From: Leishmania martiniquensis
Lineage: Eukaryota; Euglenozoa; Kinetoplastea; Trypanosomatida; Trypanosomatidae
Length of the DNA: 64,000 nt
Direction of reading: 5' to 3'
NCBI RefSeq assembly: GCF_017916325.1
Contig: NC_090137.1
Span: 186,001-250,000 of the forward strand
The position numbers and the translations under genes are program-made. Positions 19,685 through 29,315 of the stretch are shown one piece after another. The notes under the pieces are model-generated. The model was not told the DNA's origin. It ran no database searches and was given only the letters and a program-made list of their open reading frames with translations. Every line of letters starts with the position of its first letter. The first letter of the stretch is position 1.

Positions 19685-20800
19685 CTAACCTCGCAAGCCT
19701 CGACGTACGGGTGCGTATATGTCTGTCCTCAGAAATAGTCGGGCGGTGCCGCGCCCGCTTGCTGCGAGACGCAGGCGCCGTCGCCTCTGCACCCATAGCC
19801 AACAGTAGCCCATTCCCACGCCCACCACGAAGCCGCCCATGTGCGCGGCGTGGCCGACGGCCTCACCAGACATCAACAATCGCCACGTCGACTGCAGCGC
19901 ACGCCGCTCCGCCGCTGCCGCCGGAAAGGCCGTGCAGTCGAGCGCCGGTGCCAGCAGAGCGATGTAGCGGTTGGCGAGGTCTGTGATTAGCAGGAAAGCC
20001 TCCGGCATAATAACGCAGAGCGCAGTGATGGGCCGGCCGTAGTAGCCGGCGTTGAACCCAGAGAGAGCGCAGACCCCCGCGCTCGCACCGCACATCAGCA
20101 TCGCATTGTTCACTGCCTCCTGTGCCGGCACGGCCAACTTGCTGTTGCACGCCTCCGCACACTGCCGGAGTAGCTTCATGCCGCCACTCAGTGATTCTGC
20201 GATGTGTCCGCCCGCAACACCACACGCGGTGTCGTGCACCGCCTCGCTCACAGCGGCAGCGGCGCGCGCAGCGCGCTCCCGACGCAGCGCCAGCAACCAG
20301 CGATTTTGGAGCACCTGGCAGCCCAGTCCGCCAACAACACCGCCGACGGCCCACACCAGCATGGCGCCGGCGGTGCGGGCACACGCGTGCAGGCGGCTAT
20401 GCTCCCCCCACACGGCGCGCATCCCCGACGCCACGCTCTCGATGGCAGAACGCTCCGCCGCGCCGCCTGGCGCGCCCCGCCGCTCGTCCTCGCGCGAAGG
20501 CACCCGCGGGCGGGCCGCCGCCCCTTCCGCGGCGGTGTCCAACACGTCGCCGAACTCGGCAAGAGCCGCGGCGAAGGAGAGGGCATTCGTGAGAAAATGC
20601 CGCGAGGAGATGTGCACAAAGAGGTGCGTCAGCGCCCGGGACGGCTTCTTCGCAAAGACGCTGACGCTGAAGCCGTAGCGCCCCACGCGCTCAGCGCACT
20701 CCGCGTCCGTGGGCCAGCGTCCGTCAGAGCAGTGAACGGCGAAGAGGATGAGGATCGGGGCGAAGCGGATGACCGTGCAGATGGGATGGGCCCGCACCAT
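19685..20800 (-). CDS. rhomboid-family intramembrane serine protease
   Basis: Rhomboids cleave transmembrane substrates inside the membrane with a Ser-His dyad. In this 371-residue product the catalytic serine is Ser240 in MCGASAGVCAL (the GxSxG motif), and the partner histidine is His320 in GHAAHMGGFVVG. The oxyanion-side motif HLFVHISSRHFLTN aligns with the conserved HxxxxHxxxN of the second helix (His63/His68, Asn72). Hydrophobic segments are present around residues 7-23, 141-165, 232-250, 258-286 and 320-337. The loop between the HxxxN helix and the next span is long (about 80-140) and rich in Arg, Glu and Ala. The ATG at 20800 lies 59 nt after a classic TTTCAG splice acceptor; the upstream in-frame sequence is non-coding in character. 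An out-of-frame ATG at 20822 precedes it. Organelle location cannot be fixed from sequence. Confidence 0.88.
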   Translation of the reverse strand: MVRAHPICTVIRFAPILILFAVHCSDGRWPTDAECAERVGRYGFSVSVFAKKPSRALTHLFVHISSRHFLTNALSFAAALAEFGDVLDTAAEGAAARPRVPSREDERRGAPGGAAERSAIESVASGMRAVWGEHSRLHACARTAGAMLVWAVGGVVGGLGCQVLQNRWLLALRRERAARAAAAVSEAVHDTACGVAGGHIAESLSGGMKLLRQCAEACNSKLAVPAQEAVNNAMLMCGASAGVCALSGFNAGYYGRPITALCVIMPEAFLLITDLANRYIALLAPALDCTAFPAAAAERRALQSTWRLLMSGEAVGHAAHMGGFVVGVGMGYCWLWVQRRRRLRLAASGRGTARLFLRTDIYAPVRRGLRG

Positions 20801-22537
20801 GAGGAACGCCACGGTAGAACATGCGCAGCGGTGCTTTGAGGCGTATAGCGCTCGATGCACTGAAAGAATTCGATGGAAAGGGGGGAGAGAAGGGGAGGCA
20901 GTGGGAGAGCAGATCGCGGAAGGCCGGTGGCGGGTGGCGATCGGTGATGTGCGGAAAGAGGCAACGCGTGTGTGCGCGTGCATGAGGCACGGTGCCCCGC
21001 CTGGGAAAGGGGATAGGGGGGAGGGGCGCACGTGGAAACACGCGCCAGTCCCTGCAGACACACTCGCTCACCCAATACGGGGGCGCCTGCGCAGGCACAG
21101 GTCACGGCCACCGTATCCTCCACCAACGCTGCAGCTGTGGTGGCCGAAACGAGGTGAAGCAGTGGCGAACAGGGAGAGAGGGGCCTAATGATACGCTGCC
21201 GACATGTAATGGGAAGTGCACACACGCGCACACACGCACATGCACATGGCACGAGCGAAGCAGAGGAAGACACGACAGCGGTGCGCCCCTCTCCGTCGTA
21301 ACGGCAGGATGTGCGCTCTCTGCTCAGACAGCCTCCGACGAGGCCGTCGGCTCCAATGCATCGGCGCCCCGTGATCAGAGAGAGAGAGGAGGCGGCTGCT
21401 CAGCCCACATGCGCTGTGCCAGAGCCCCGCACGCACTGACCTCTGCCTGCGCCCGAGACACTCACCCCTTTACCGCTGGAGAGAGCGGCACAGCAGCCAA
21501 AATCGGCAACAGCCCTTTTCATTCAGATGCCGAAGCCGCTCGAAAGAGCGGCTGAGGGGGGAGGGAGGAGGAGGGCCGCTGACTGCATGCCCCGCTTCCG
21601 GCGACGCCATCGAGGGGAGCAGGGACGTGCCGAGGCCGCCTGCCCGCACGCGCCGCGGCAGAAGGGGCCGTGCACCGGCACGGGCCGGCACACAGACAGC
21701 GCACCGCCCGTCGCCCAGCAGCACAGCAGGGGCGCAGGCGCATGTGCCGGCAGACACACGGCGGGGGTCACACGCGCGCAGCATCATGTCCTCCGATGGG
21801 GGGCCCAGCGAGCTCCTAGCGGCCCGCCCACATCGCGCACCACGTCGAGCACAGCATCGGCTCGCGCACCCTTACAGCGAAATCAGGCGGGCGCCCGGGG
21901 GGCCCTGTTCGCCGGCATCGCAGCGACACCGCTGCATTGCCTCTGAAGGGTGGGCAGGCGCTCGTGCAAAGCTCCGCGGCCATGGTCTCTCCTCTCGCCT
22001 CGTTGTGGCATGTCCAGTGCGAATGCGCGGAGCGTCTGCCTGCAGTCTGAGATGGGCAATCCACTCCCGCGAGCCACGCGGTGGACATCGGCGCCGCGGG
22101 CATGACGCCTCTCGCCGGCCTGTCGACCGTGTCGCCGCGTTCCGACTCGCAGTGGCCAAAGCCAAGCAGAGCGGGAGGGGTGCGAACGCAACGGGGGGAG
22201 GGGGGCTCGTTGCGTGGGTAACGACACCGTCACCACCACTACCAATCCCGCAGTGATATGGCACACAGGCCGTATACAGAGAGAGCGAGAGCGAGAGGAA
22301 AGCGAGAGGGGAGGCGCGCGTCATGACCGTCAGCGTCGCTGCTCGCAACGCAAAAAGGTCTGGCACAGCGGCGACGAGACAGTTTACCCTCCCCCACGCC
22401 AGGCTCCGCCACGTCGCCTCCACGGTCCAGCGCCCCCCTTTGCCCTGTCCGTCGATCGTTCTCGTCGCCGGTGCACGTGTGAGATGGCACGTCTTCGTCA
22501 GCCAAGCAGGCGCCTTCAGTGGCTCCGCTGTAATCTC
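20801..22537. other. intergenic region between the amino acid transporter and rhomboid genes
   Basis: No gene is supported. The low-coordinate end holds the rhomboid splice signal. From about 21,480 to 22,200 the sequence is non-repetitive and GC-rich, unlike the usual purine-rich spacer, and falls in the expected 3' UTR of the transporter. This is treated in the findings as a possible degenerate retroposon. Confidence 0.6.
20860..20910 (-). promoter_or_regulatory. candidate trans-splice signal of the rhomboid gene
   Basis: The transcribed strand shows a long C/T tract (about 20910-20873) followed by TTCTTTCAG, with the AG at 20861-20860 as the first AG after the tract. Splicing there gives a 59-nt 5' UTR that contains one out-of-frame ATG (20822) before the coding ATG at 20800. 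Confidence 0.5.
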
Positions 22538-24388
22538 TCATCGCCGTGGTGCCCCCTTCTCTCCGTCGTCCTGATGGATCGCTCCACGGATCGCCATCGC
22601 CGTGCCAAAGACAACCGCGACAACGCCCGTGATAATGTTCAGGTACGTCATGCCCACCCGGGCCCACCCAACGCGCTTCAGCGTCCAGCCGCCGAGATAC
22701 ATCACAAAATAGGCGGGCATGAGGAAGGCAAAGACGCCACCGCAGATGCTGCCGAGCAGATGAAACACGACGTTGATGTCGGGCACGAGCATGCCCAGGG
22801 CTAAGGAGGACGCGCACAGCGGCACCGTGATGCTTAGGTGGAGTTCACGGGAGCAGACGTCAAGATTCTTCTTCAAGATGTAATAAATCGGCAGTCGACA
22901 TGCTTGACCACTCAGCGCGTACGCGACGCAGATCTTCAGCAGGATGCCAATGTACGCCGCCAGCATCATGGGATCGCTGCGTACGTGGTACTGCTTGAAG
23001 ATCGAGCCGCCGATGTCCGGGCCGAACTCTGCGTAGCCAAAGAAGCCGACGAGGACGTACAGCACGCCGATGAGAGCAATGCTGCCGCAGCCGTCGATGC
23101 AGAGATGCCTCGCGGACGGGGTCCGCATCTCGTCGAAGAGGCGGAAGCACAGGCCATGCCCAAGGAACGCGAAGATGAACAGCGTCAGACCGTTCACAGC
23201 ATCGATGCCGGTGGAAAAGCGTTTGAGCTCGTGCACGTGCGGCAGCCCGGCCATCGACGCGTGCACAACGACGGCGAGCACAAAGAAGATCACGAGTGTG
23301 ACCCCAACGATCGAGAAGAAGCGCAGCGAAGCCACGCGGCGCGGCAAGCACAGCGGCAGCATACCAACCGCCCATACGAGTACTGTCATGCCGCGATGCA
23401 GCGACGCCGATATGGTATCGGGTGCAGAGATGCCGGCTGCCTCGCCGGACTGCACAAACGGCACCAGAAGGTCACACATCGCCGTCACAAAGCCCACCAT
23501 CGTGCCGAACTGGAAGAAGAGCATGACGCCGGCGGCGATGTAGTCCGCTCCAGGGAACAGAATGCCCCGGCATGCGGACTCCCACGAGCGATACGGGCTG
23601 CGCTCGCATGTGACACCGATAAGGTAAAATGAAAAGCTCACGAGCACCGCGCACACGACCATCAGTGCCACCGCGAGGCACACCCCCGTTGCGTGGAAGC
23701 CGGACGCCATCGACACGATGCCGATACCAAGTGTGTTACTCGCCAGATTGAAGACATTCGATAGATGGCCCCCAGGGGGTACAAGGCGCTCTGCCGCCGC
23801 TGCCCACCTCGAAAAGGCGCCGCCGCCCAGCTGGGAAAGCTGGGCGCGTATCCGCGAGGCGAGCGACCCCTCGTCGCGCGGCGGGGCCTCGCCCTCACTA
23901 CGTGCCGGCATCCCTGCTACCGCGGCAGAAACGCCGTCGCCGCCGCCATCGTGGTGGCTACTGTTCCCACTTTCACGAAGTGGGGTGAGGTACCTCGCGG
24001 CTCTCGAATCGCTCTGGTCTACGGCGCCCGGTACCTCTGTGTGGCAGTGGTGGCGGTCACCCCGGCGGCCCTTCGAGGCCGTCAACGAGCCAATGTCAAA
24101 GACAGTTCCGTCCGAGGTGTAGCGCTCCGCGCTGCGCGCTACCGCTACCGCCGGTAAGGATGGCGGTCCCGTGCACAGGGACGCGGCATCGAGAACCTCG
24201 CACGCGGCGTCCTCCCGAATGCCACGGCGAATGTGAAACCTCTGCGGATGCCGCCGCTGCTGCGAGGACGGTGGTGCACAGTCGGGCGCGTGCGCCGAAA
24301 GTGCGGACGACGGCGATGAGGTACGCCGCTGTGGCTGAGCAGGCAGGCCTAACGCCACAGCATCGCGCTGCGGTCTGCTTGTCATCAT
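22538..24388 (-). CDS. amino acid transporter, AAAP family
   Basis: A secondary permease of the amino acid/auxin permease superfamily, probably at the plasma membrane; the substrate cannot be told from sequence. The 616-residue product has a hydrophilic N-terminal region of about 205 residues, rich in Ser, Arg and Gly. About eleven TM segments follow, starting with SNVFNLASNTLGIGIVSMAS, the canonical TM1 signature of trypanosomatid AATs. Other typical pieces are FFQFGTMVGFVTAMCDLLVPF, FSIVGVTLVIFFVLAVVVHA, IALIGVLYVLVGFFGYAEFG and FHLLGSICGGVFAFLMPAYF. The double ATG at 24388 lies 28 nt after a polypyrimidine-AG junction. The frame is open upstream to 25111, but that part is repeat-derived and excluded. 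N-terminal extensions of this length are common in the Leishmania family members. Confidence 0.9.
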   Translation of the reverse strand: MMTSRPQRDAVALGLPAQPQRRTSSPSSALSAHAPDCAPPSSQQRRHPQRFHIRRGIREDAACEVLDAASLCTGPPSLPAVAVARSAERYTSDGTVFDIGSLTASKGRRGDRHHCHTEVPGAVDQSDSRAARYLTPLRESGNSSHHDGGGDGVSAAVAGMPARSEGEAPPRDEGSLASRIRAQLSQLGGGAFSRWAAAAERLVPPGGHLSNVFNLASNTLGIGIVSMASGFHATGVCLAVALMVVCAVLVSFSFYLIGVTCERSPYRSWESACRGILFPGADYIAAGVMLFFQFGTMVGFVTAMCDLLVPFVQSGEAAGISAPDTISASLHRGMTVLVWAVGMLPLCLPRRVASLRFFSIVGVTLVIFFVLAVVVHASMAGLPHVHELKRFSTGIDAVNGLTLFIFAFLGHGLCFRLFDEMRTPSARHLCIDGCGSIALIGVLYVLVGFFGYAEFGPDIGGSIFKQYHVRSDPMMLAAYIGILLKICVAYALSGQACRLPIYYILKKNLDVCSRELHLSITVPLCASSLALGMLVPDINVVFHLLGSICGGVFAFLMPAYFVMYLGGWTLKRVGWARVGMTYLNIITGVVAVVFGTAMAIRGAIHQDDGEKGAPRR

Positions 24389-24416
24389 CGTCTCCCCCCG
24401 CTCTCGAGCAGGGGGA

Positions 24417-24453
24417 CTGCGGAGGGGTGAGGAGAAGGAGAGGGGAGACGAGG
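24417..24453 (-). promoter_or_regulatory. candidate trans-splice signal of the amino acid transporter
   Basis: A C/T-rich tract on the transcribed strand (24453 to about 24421) ends in CCGCAG, the first AG. A 28-nt leader without ATG separates it from the double ATG at 24388-24383. The site supports the chosen start. Confidence 0.45.
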
Positions 24454-24884
24454 CTCTGTGGCGCCAGACAAGGCAGCCCGGGGCAACGAAGAGTGTCAGG
24501 GAGATGATGGGGTGAGAGGCGCGAGCGGCGGTATGCGCTGCCCGCGTCTGCTCTGCTGCTGTGTCGAATGCGCCCCACCGCGGGTGGGAGGGAAGGCGGG
24601 CAGGTCCGCACCGCTCTCTGCAGGTGGGCAGCGGAGGCACAGAGAAGGAGGGGACAGCGGTGAAAGCAGTCGATGACACTCCGGCAGGGCGCGCCACGTT
24701 CCACAAGCAGCGGACGCGTACGGGAAAGGCAGATGAGAAGCCGGTGCGGCGTACCGTGATGACTCGCCAGGCGATGTGGAGCCCCTCTCCCCCCTCCACC
24801 CACCTCTCTCTCGGCTCCCTACAGACAACTGCCGCATTCCGTGCCAAGAGAGCGCGAGGGGGAGGGGGCAACGGTCGAAGACTG

Positions 24885-24906
24885 GCGTGTGTGTGTGTGT
24901 GTGTGT
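24885..24906. repeat. GT microsatellite
   Basis: About eleven GT units, followed by G-rich sequence. It lies about 500 bp upstream of the transporter start. Confidence 0.85.
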
Positions 24907-25559
24907 TGGGGGGGAGGGGGGGCAGACCACACCCACGGCCGCCTCGAAGGCGTGGAGAAGCGATTGCGCCGTGCGCGTTCTCACAGGCACAGACGGCGGC
25001 TCGGGGCACGGAGGCACACGTGCGTGCGAGCGTGGGAATAGCAGGCACCTGTCCGCCCATAGAGAGCGGCGGGGGGAGGGAGGGAGGAGCGTGAGGAGGA
25101 GCGGTGGGCACGCGCGCGCCGCGCGAGGTGGATCGGGCGCGGCATGCACGGCCCTCTCCCGCTCACCTCTCCTCTCCTTCGCTTGTGGAGCCACCATAGC
25201 AACGCCTTATCCAGAGAGGGGGGCAGAGAGGTGTCATGCCGGGCAGCATCGGAGAAGCGCGCAGAGAGAGGGGAAAGCAGCTGTGCGTGCGAAGAGGGGG
25301 GAGAGGGGGTACGTCGACACTGCAAGCCGATGCTTGTCAGGGCGCAACGGGGGGCGAGAAAAAAAAAGCAAGGGGCGACGGCGATCACAGAAGGGACTGA
25401 ACAGAACAGACGACGGTAGCGCTCGCGAGCGCGTGTACGTCGACTCGTGCCGGCTGTGGTTCTCGGGGGCTCTCACTTCGCCACATGACCCACACTGCCC
25501 CCCCGCTCCTCCTCCTCCTCCCTCCCCCCTCTCCGTTTTCACGGAGCACAGCAGCCAGT

Positions 25560-26490
25560 CCCCCTGAGCAGGAAATTAGGGACGATTTTACGCGCTTGGG
25601 CGTCTCCGGCGGCTTTGTATCTCGAATGAGATCATCTCCCCCTGGCACGCACAGCTAGACAGCGGCGCGGCGCGGGTTGTTGGCCGGGTGCGCTCACGTT
25701 GTCGGCGATCGGCACGGCGACGATTGCTTTGTTCTGCGGAAGCGCGCGAACTACCGTACAATAGCATCAGCCATGGCCAGGGTCGGATGCGCGCGCGCGC
25801 CCCCCTGCGCTCCAGCCAGGCAAGAGCGGGGGTGCCGGCCTCACTGGCCAGCAAGCGGCCACGCTCCACACCGAAGGCGAGGGCGACGGATACCTGGCGA
25901 AGCCCCACACGGTGTGTCCTCTTCCACGTATGACTTCGCGGCCTGCTTCATGGCGGAGATAGACTCGTGCAGCGGCAGAAGGGGGGCGCACCGCAGTCCC
26001 CCACCTGCCATCGCGGGCGAAGGCGCAGCCCTGCATGCCCTTCCTCCCCCTGCCCCGCTTGCTCACTGTCTCCAACCGCCGCAGCGCCGCGGAGACGTGC
26101 CGCATCACCGAAACGTGTGGATGCGCAGACAGAGAGCCGGTACGAGTGCGTGCATTGGTTGCTCTCAACGTCCAACCCGCATCTTCGCGTCAAATGTTCC
26201 TCGTCGCACCTAGCACCATAGCCTGCACGCGTGACTGCATCACGACGGGGAGGGGTGGGCGCGCAACACCGGCGTGGGTCTCGGCTGACGATGCTCCTCC
26301 GCTGTCCCTGACGGGAGGAGTAGGCCTGGGGCCGAGGCCACGCAACATCTACGCCGTCCCTCGCCTGAAACTCACAGGAAGAGCTTTGGCGGCAGCTGAA
26401 CCCATCCTGTGCGGGCCACAGCAACGCTGTCGAGGGACGCCGCCAGCGCGTATCGCAGCTCGGCCTCGCGCTTGCCGCTAATGAAGTCAT
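25560..26490 (-). pseudogene. possible degenerate coding or retroposon remnant (weak)
   Basis: This block lacks the purine runs and dinucleotide repeats of its surroundings. On the minus strand several frames give protein-like stretches that break and change frame, for example AELRYALAASLDSVAVARTG near 26,410-26,475, LHESISAMKQAAKSYVEEDT near 25,915-25,975 and DDLIRDTKPPETPKRVKSSL near 25,575-25,640. No domain was recognised and no continuous frame survives. It could equally be a non-coding element with high complexity. Confidence 0.25.
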
Positions 26491-26661
26491 ATAGATACAA
26501 GAGGAAGAGAGAGGAAGAGACGCAGCGCAATGACACCGAGGGAAACGGCAGGGGTAAGGGGGGGAAGGACATCATCGCCGCATCACAGTTAGCAGTGTTG
26601 CGGGGGTGCATCGCCTTTGGCTGGGGTAGGAGGGGACCTTTATTGCTCAAAATTTGCGGCT

Positions 26662-26796
26662 TCGCCGTTGCTGCGCACGTGTGCATGTGTGTGTGTGTGT
26701 ATGTGTGTGTGGGCCAGAGGAGAGCAGGGTGCCGGCAGAGACAATGACCACATGGACTCGCCCGCACACACATGCACACGTGCGCAGCAACGGCGA
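26662..26796. repeat. 32-bp perfect inverted repeat with 71-bp loop
   Basis: The left arm (26662-26693) and right arm (26765-26796) are exact reverse complements over 32 bp. The arms include CGCCGTTGCTGCGCACGTG and the adjoining TG/CA-rich part. Half of each arm is non-repetitive sequence, so this is not just TG meeting CA. Transcribed in either direction it would form a strong stem-loop. Confidence 0.95.
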
Positions 26797-28103
26797 TGAT
26801 GAAGCGAAGCACAAGCACAGGGGAGAAGAGCGCAAGAAGAAGAGGGGGTTCGCCGACGCCGTTCTCTGGTCCCCCTCTCCCGCTCCCTTGAGTGGGCGTG
26901 TAGGCGTCAAGTGCCTGTTCGCCCCACCCGCAGTCACCACCACCACCCTCTTTGCCATTCCTCCCGACTGCAGTTTATTTTTTCTCACGGTGTTGGCCAG
27001 CTGAAGGGAGAGGGGGAGAGGGGAGGGGATCAAGGCGTTTTGTGATGGCCCACAGAAACATTTATTACAGCAAAAGAGGCCGGCGGGGAGGACAGCCCGA
27101 CGCAGACATTCGCCACGCGCAACGGTGAGCAGATGCCCCTCTCCCCTGACACACGCACGCGCACACACATCATGCACAACGGTACCGTGAGTGCGTTGCG
27201 AGAGTGGCCCGAATGGCCGAAGGAGAGGGGGGAGGAAGGGGGAGGGGGAAAGACCGTGCGCGCGCACGGATAGAAACATAGATATAGATATAGAGCGATC
27301 AAGAGAGGCACGCAACTGATGTGCGAGGGAGCAACGGAGAGAAGAGGGAGGGGCACGCATGACATGAGCACGATGGGAGGAGAAGCGAGGGCGAAAACGC
27401 CGCTTGGCTGCCGACCCACCGATCGCTTCACCACCCCTCTGCTTCCCCCCCGGCCCCTTCCTCCGCCGTAAGAGGCACACGGACATACTGGGACAGCGAT
27501 GCACGTGCACTGAGGTGCAACGTCACCGACGGCTTCAGGAACGAGTACCCGCTCCCTCTAGGATTCCTGCGCATCGGATCGCACACGCGAATGGACACGT
27601 GTACAGGTTGGTAGGCGTGTGCGTGGGCGCGGAGCTTTAGCGCCGGCACGGCGCCGCACCCCCTTCTCTTTCGCTGAGGGCACGTCTGTGTGCGTAAGAG
27701 GGGGAAAGGGGGTCGGCCGCACTCCGACTTGCAATGCTCTTCGCGGTTGCGCTTTGAGTGCGTGCGGGTCCTTCTCCACGCACCCACACACCGAGCTCGC
27801 AGAGCGGCACATCTGTGTCAAGCAACAATCGACCGCCGCGGCATTGGCACACCTCTCCGCTCGCGTTTCCCCTCTGCCCTCCCCCTCCTCTCTCTCTCGC
27901 GCGCGACACTTGAGAAGGACGCAGAAGTATGCTGGCCCTGTGGCTGCACCCCCGACGCGCTCCCTCTACATGGATGCGCCTCCATTACCGCGAGGGGGGA
28001 AAGGGGGAAGGGCGAGTACGCTTGTGTGCGTGGCCGTTGTGCTCCGAGGCTGACTACACCATCCTCTGAGCACGTACACAGGTCATCGTTGCTTGCGCGT
28101 GCG

Positions 28104-28129
28104 CATATATATATATATACACACACACT
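28104..28129. repeat. AT then AC microsatellite
   Basis: Alternating AT (28104-28119) running into AC units (to 28129), then CT-rich sequence. It lies about 350 bp downstream of the first VDAC stop codon. Confidence 0.9.
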
Positions 28130-28481
28130 CTCTCTCGGGCTTCACCCGACAGGTGCGCACGCTCAGACGCCCAACGTCGGAGATGCCGCGAGGCCATCCA
28201 GGCACCACATCAGCGCATCGGAGGAGGGGGAGGAGGAGACGCTTCACCACGGTGAGGCGGATCTCAAGAGGCACGGGAGTGGACGGAGGGCGGAGCTGGC
28301 CGAGAGCGAGCACACATCCGCAGCAGTCGAGGCAAGGAGAGGGGGGAGGGGCGAGTGCGTGAGCGAGCAGGACGCTGAAGAATAGCAAAATGGGAGGGGA
28401 GTGAACGACGTGGTAAGGAGTGATTGGCGTGGCAGACTCGTCACGGCACCGCGTGTCGCCACGTACGCGCACACACGTTCA

Positions 28482-29315
28482 TCAGCTGTGTGTGAGCGTC
28501 AGGCCTGTCTTCATGCTCTTGTCCAGCGACAGTGCGAGCGTCCAGCCGCCGCGCAGGTAGGCGATGTACGCGATGGCCCAGTCGAGGTTCTTGTTGATGC
28601 GGGCCTTGGCCGTGTTGCCCAGGATCACCTGGCAGGCCCACTCCAGCGCCAGGGAGCCGTCCCACGTCATGGACTGCGGGTCGACCATGACGGAGGCGGC
28701 CACGAGCGGCTGAAATTTGGGGTGCAGCGGAGCCTTCGTCATCATGTCCGCCGTGAAGCTGCAGAGCTGCATGGTCTGTGCCGCCAGCACGAGGCCCTTC
28801 TTGACCTCCACGCGGCACCCTGCCGTCCAGTCTACCGTCTTCGACTTGAAGTCGTACGTGGCGCCGCAGCCCACCTCCACACCGTCCGCAGCAGCCATGC
28901 TCAATGCCAACTCCATGGCCTTCTGCGTGAGCCTCTCGTGGAAACTCACTCGGTCACCCGCCATCGGCTTCACCGTCTCGTGTTTTACTTCCACCGACAC
29001 GTCGCACAGAGAGGGGCCCTTGTGCTGGATAATGGCCTCCACGCGGTGGTTGTGCACGTCCTCGGCGCGGACGGTGACCTTGACATCGCTGAGGTCCCGC
29101 GGCGTCAAGGTAAGCTTGCCGTAGCAGGCGCCGCTTTCGCTCAGTGCCTCAACATCGACACACACCTCGTCGCCGGTCTTGCAGGTCGTAGCGACGGCGT
29201 ACGAACCTTTTAGGGCGTTGCACTTGTTTTCGATCCTCCACTCACCACCTTTGGTGAAGCTTTTGGCCAGCAAGTCTTGGCTGAGCCTATTGTAGTCCCT
29301 GTAGAGGGTTGCCAT
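28482..29315 (-). CDS. VDAC: mitochondrial outer-membrane porin (VDAC), paralogue 1
   Basis: VDAC forms the beta-barrel channel that passes metabolites across the mitochondrial outer membrane. The 277-residue product has the family length (about 280). It starts MATLYRDYNRLSQDLLAKSF, matching the amphipathic N-terminal helix of porins (a Y-x-D-x-x-x-x-x-x-D-L-L pattern). The rest alternates short beta strands through to the end (IQHKGPSLCDVSVEVKH, VGCGATYDFKSKTVDWTAGC, WAIAYIAYLRGGWTLALSLD). No signal peptide or helical TM is present, as expected. The ATG at 29315 follows the pyrimidine tract complementary to 29449-29473. A second, diverged copy lies at 33438-34280 in the same orientation, indicating an old tandem duplication. 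Confidence 0.92.
   Translation of the reverse strand: MATLYRDYNRLSQDLLAKSFTKGGEWRIENKCNALKGSYAVATTCKTGDEVCVDVEALSESGACYGKLTLTPRDLSDVKVTVRAEDVHNHRVEAIIQHKGPSLCDVSVEVKHETVKPMAGDRVSFHERLTQKAMELALSMAAADGVEVGCGATYDFKSKTVDWTAGCRVEVKKGLVLAAQTMQLCSFTADMMTKAPLHPKFQPLVAASVMVDPQSMTWDGSLALEWACQVILGNTAKARINKNLDWAIAYIAYLRGGWTLALSLDKSMKTGLTLTHS

Larger units (their letters stand above)
24389..28481. other. long (4.1 kb) intergenic region between VDAC paralogue 1 and the transporter gene
   Basis: No intact gene is supported. Contents include the transporter splice signal near 24,417-24,453, a GT tract at 24885-24906, a compositionally complex block at about 25,560-26,490 with interrupted protein-like frames on the minus strand, a 32-bp inverted repeat at 26,662-26,796, a TATAGA-type patch near 27,278-27,294 and an AT-AC repeat at 28,104-28,129. 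Confidence 0.6.

Noticed and set aside
24389..25111. 241-residue N-terminal extension of the transporter
   Set aside because: Translates a GT repeat and purine runs; the polypyrimidine-AG site lies between it and the double ATG at 24388.
26647..27510. 287-residue minus-strand open frame
   Set aside because: Covers the inverted repeat and TG/CA tracts; the translation is His-Thr and Ser-Leu-Pro repeats with no conserved features.
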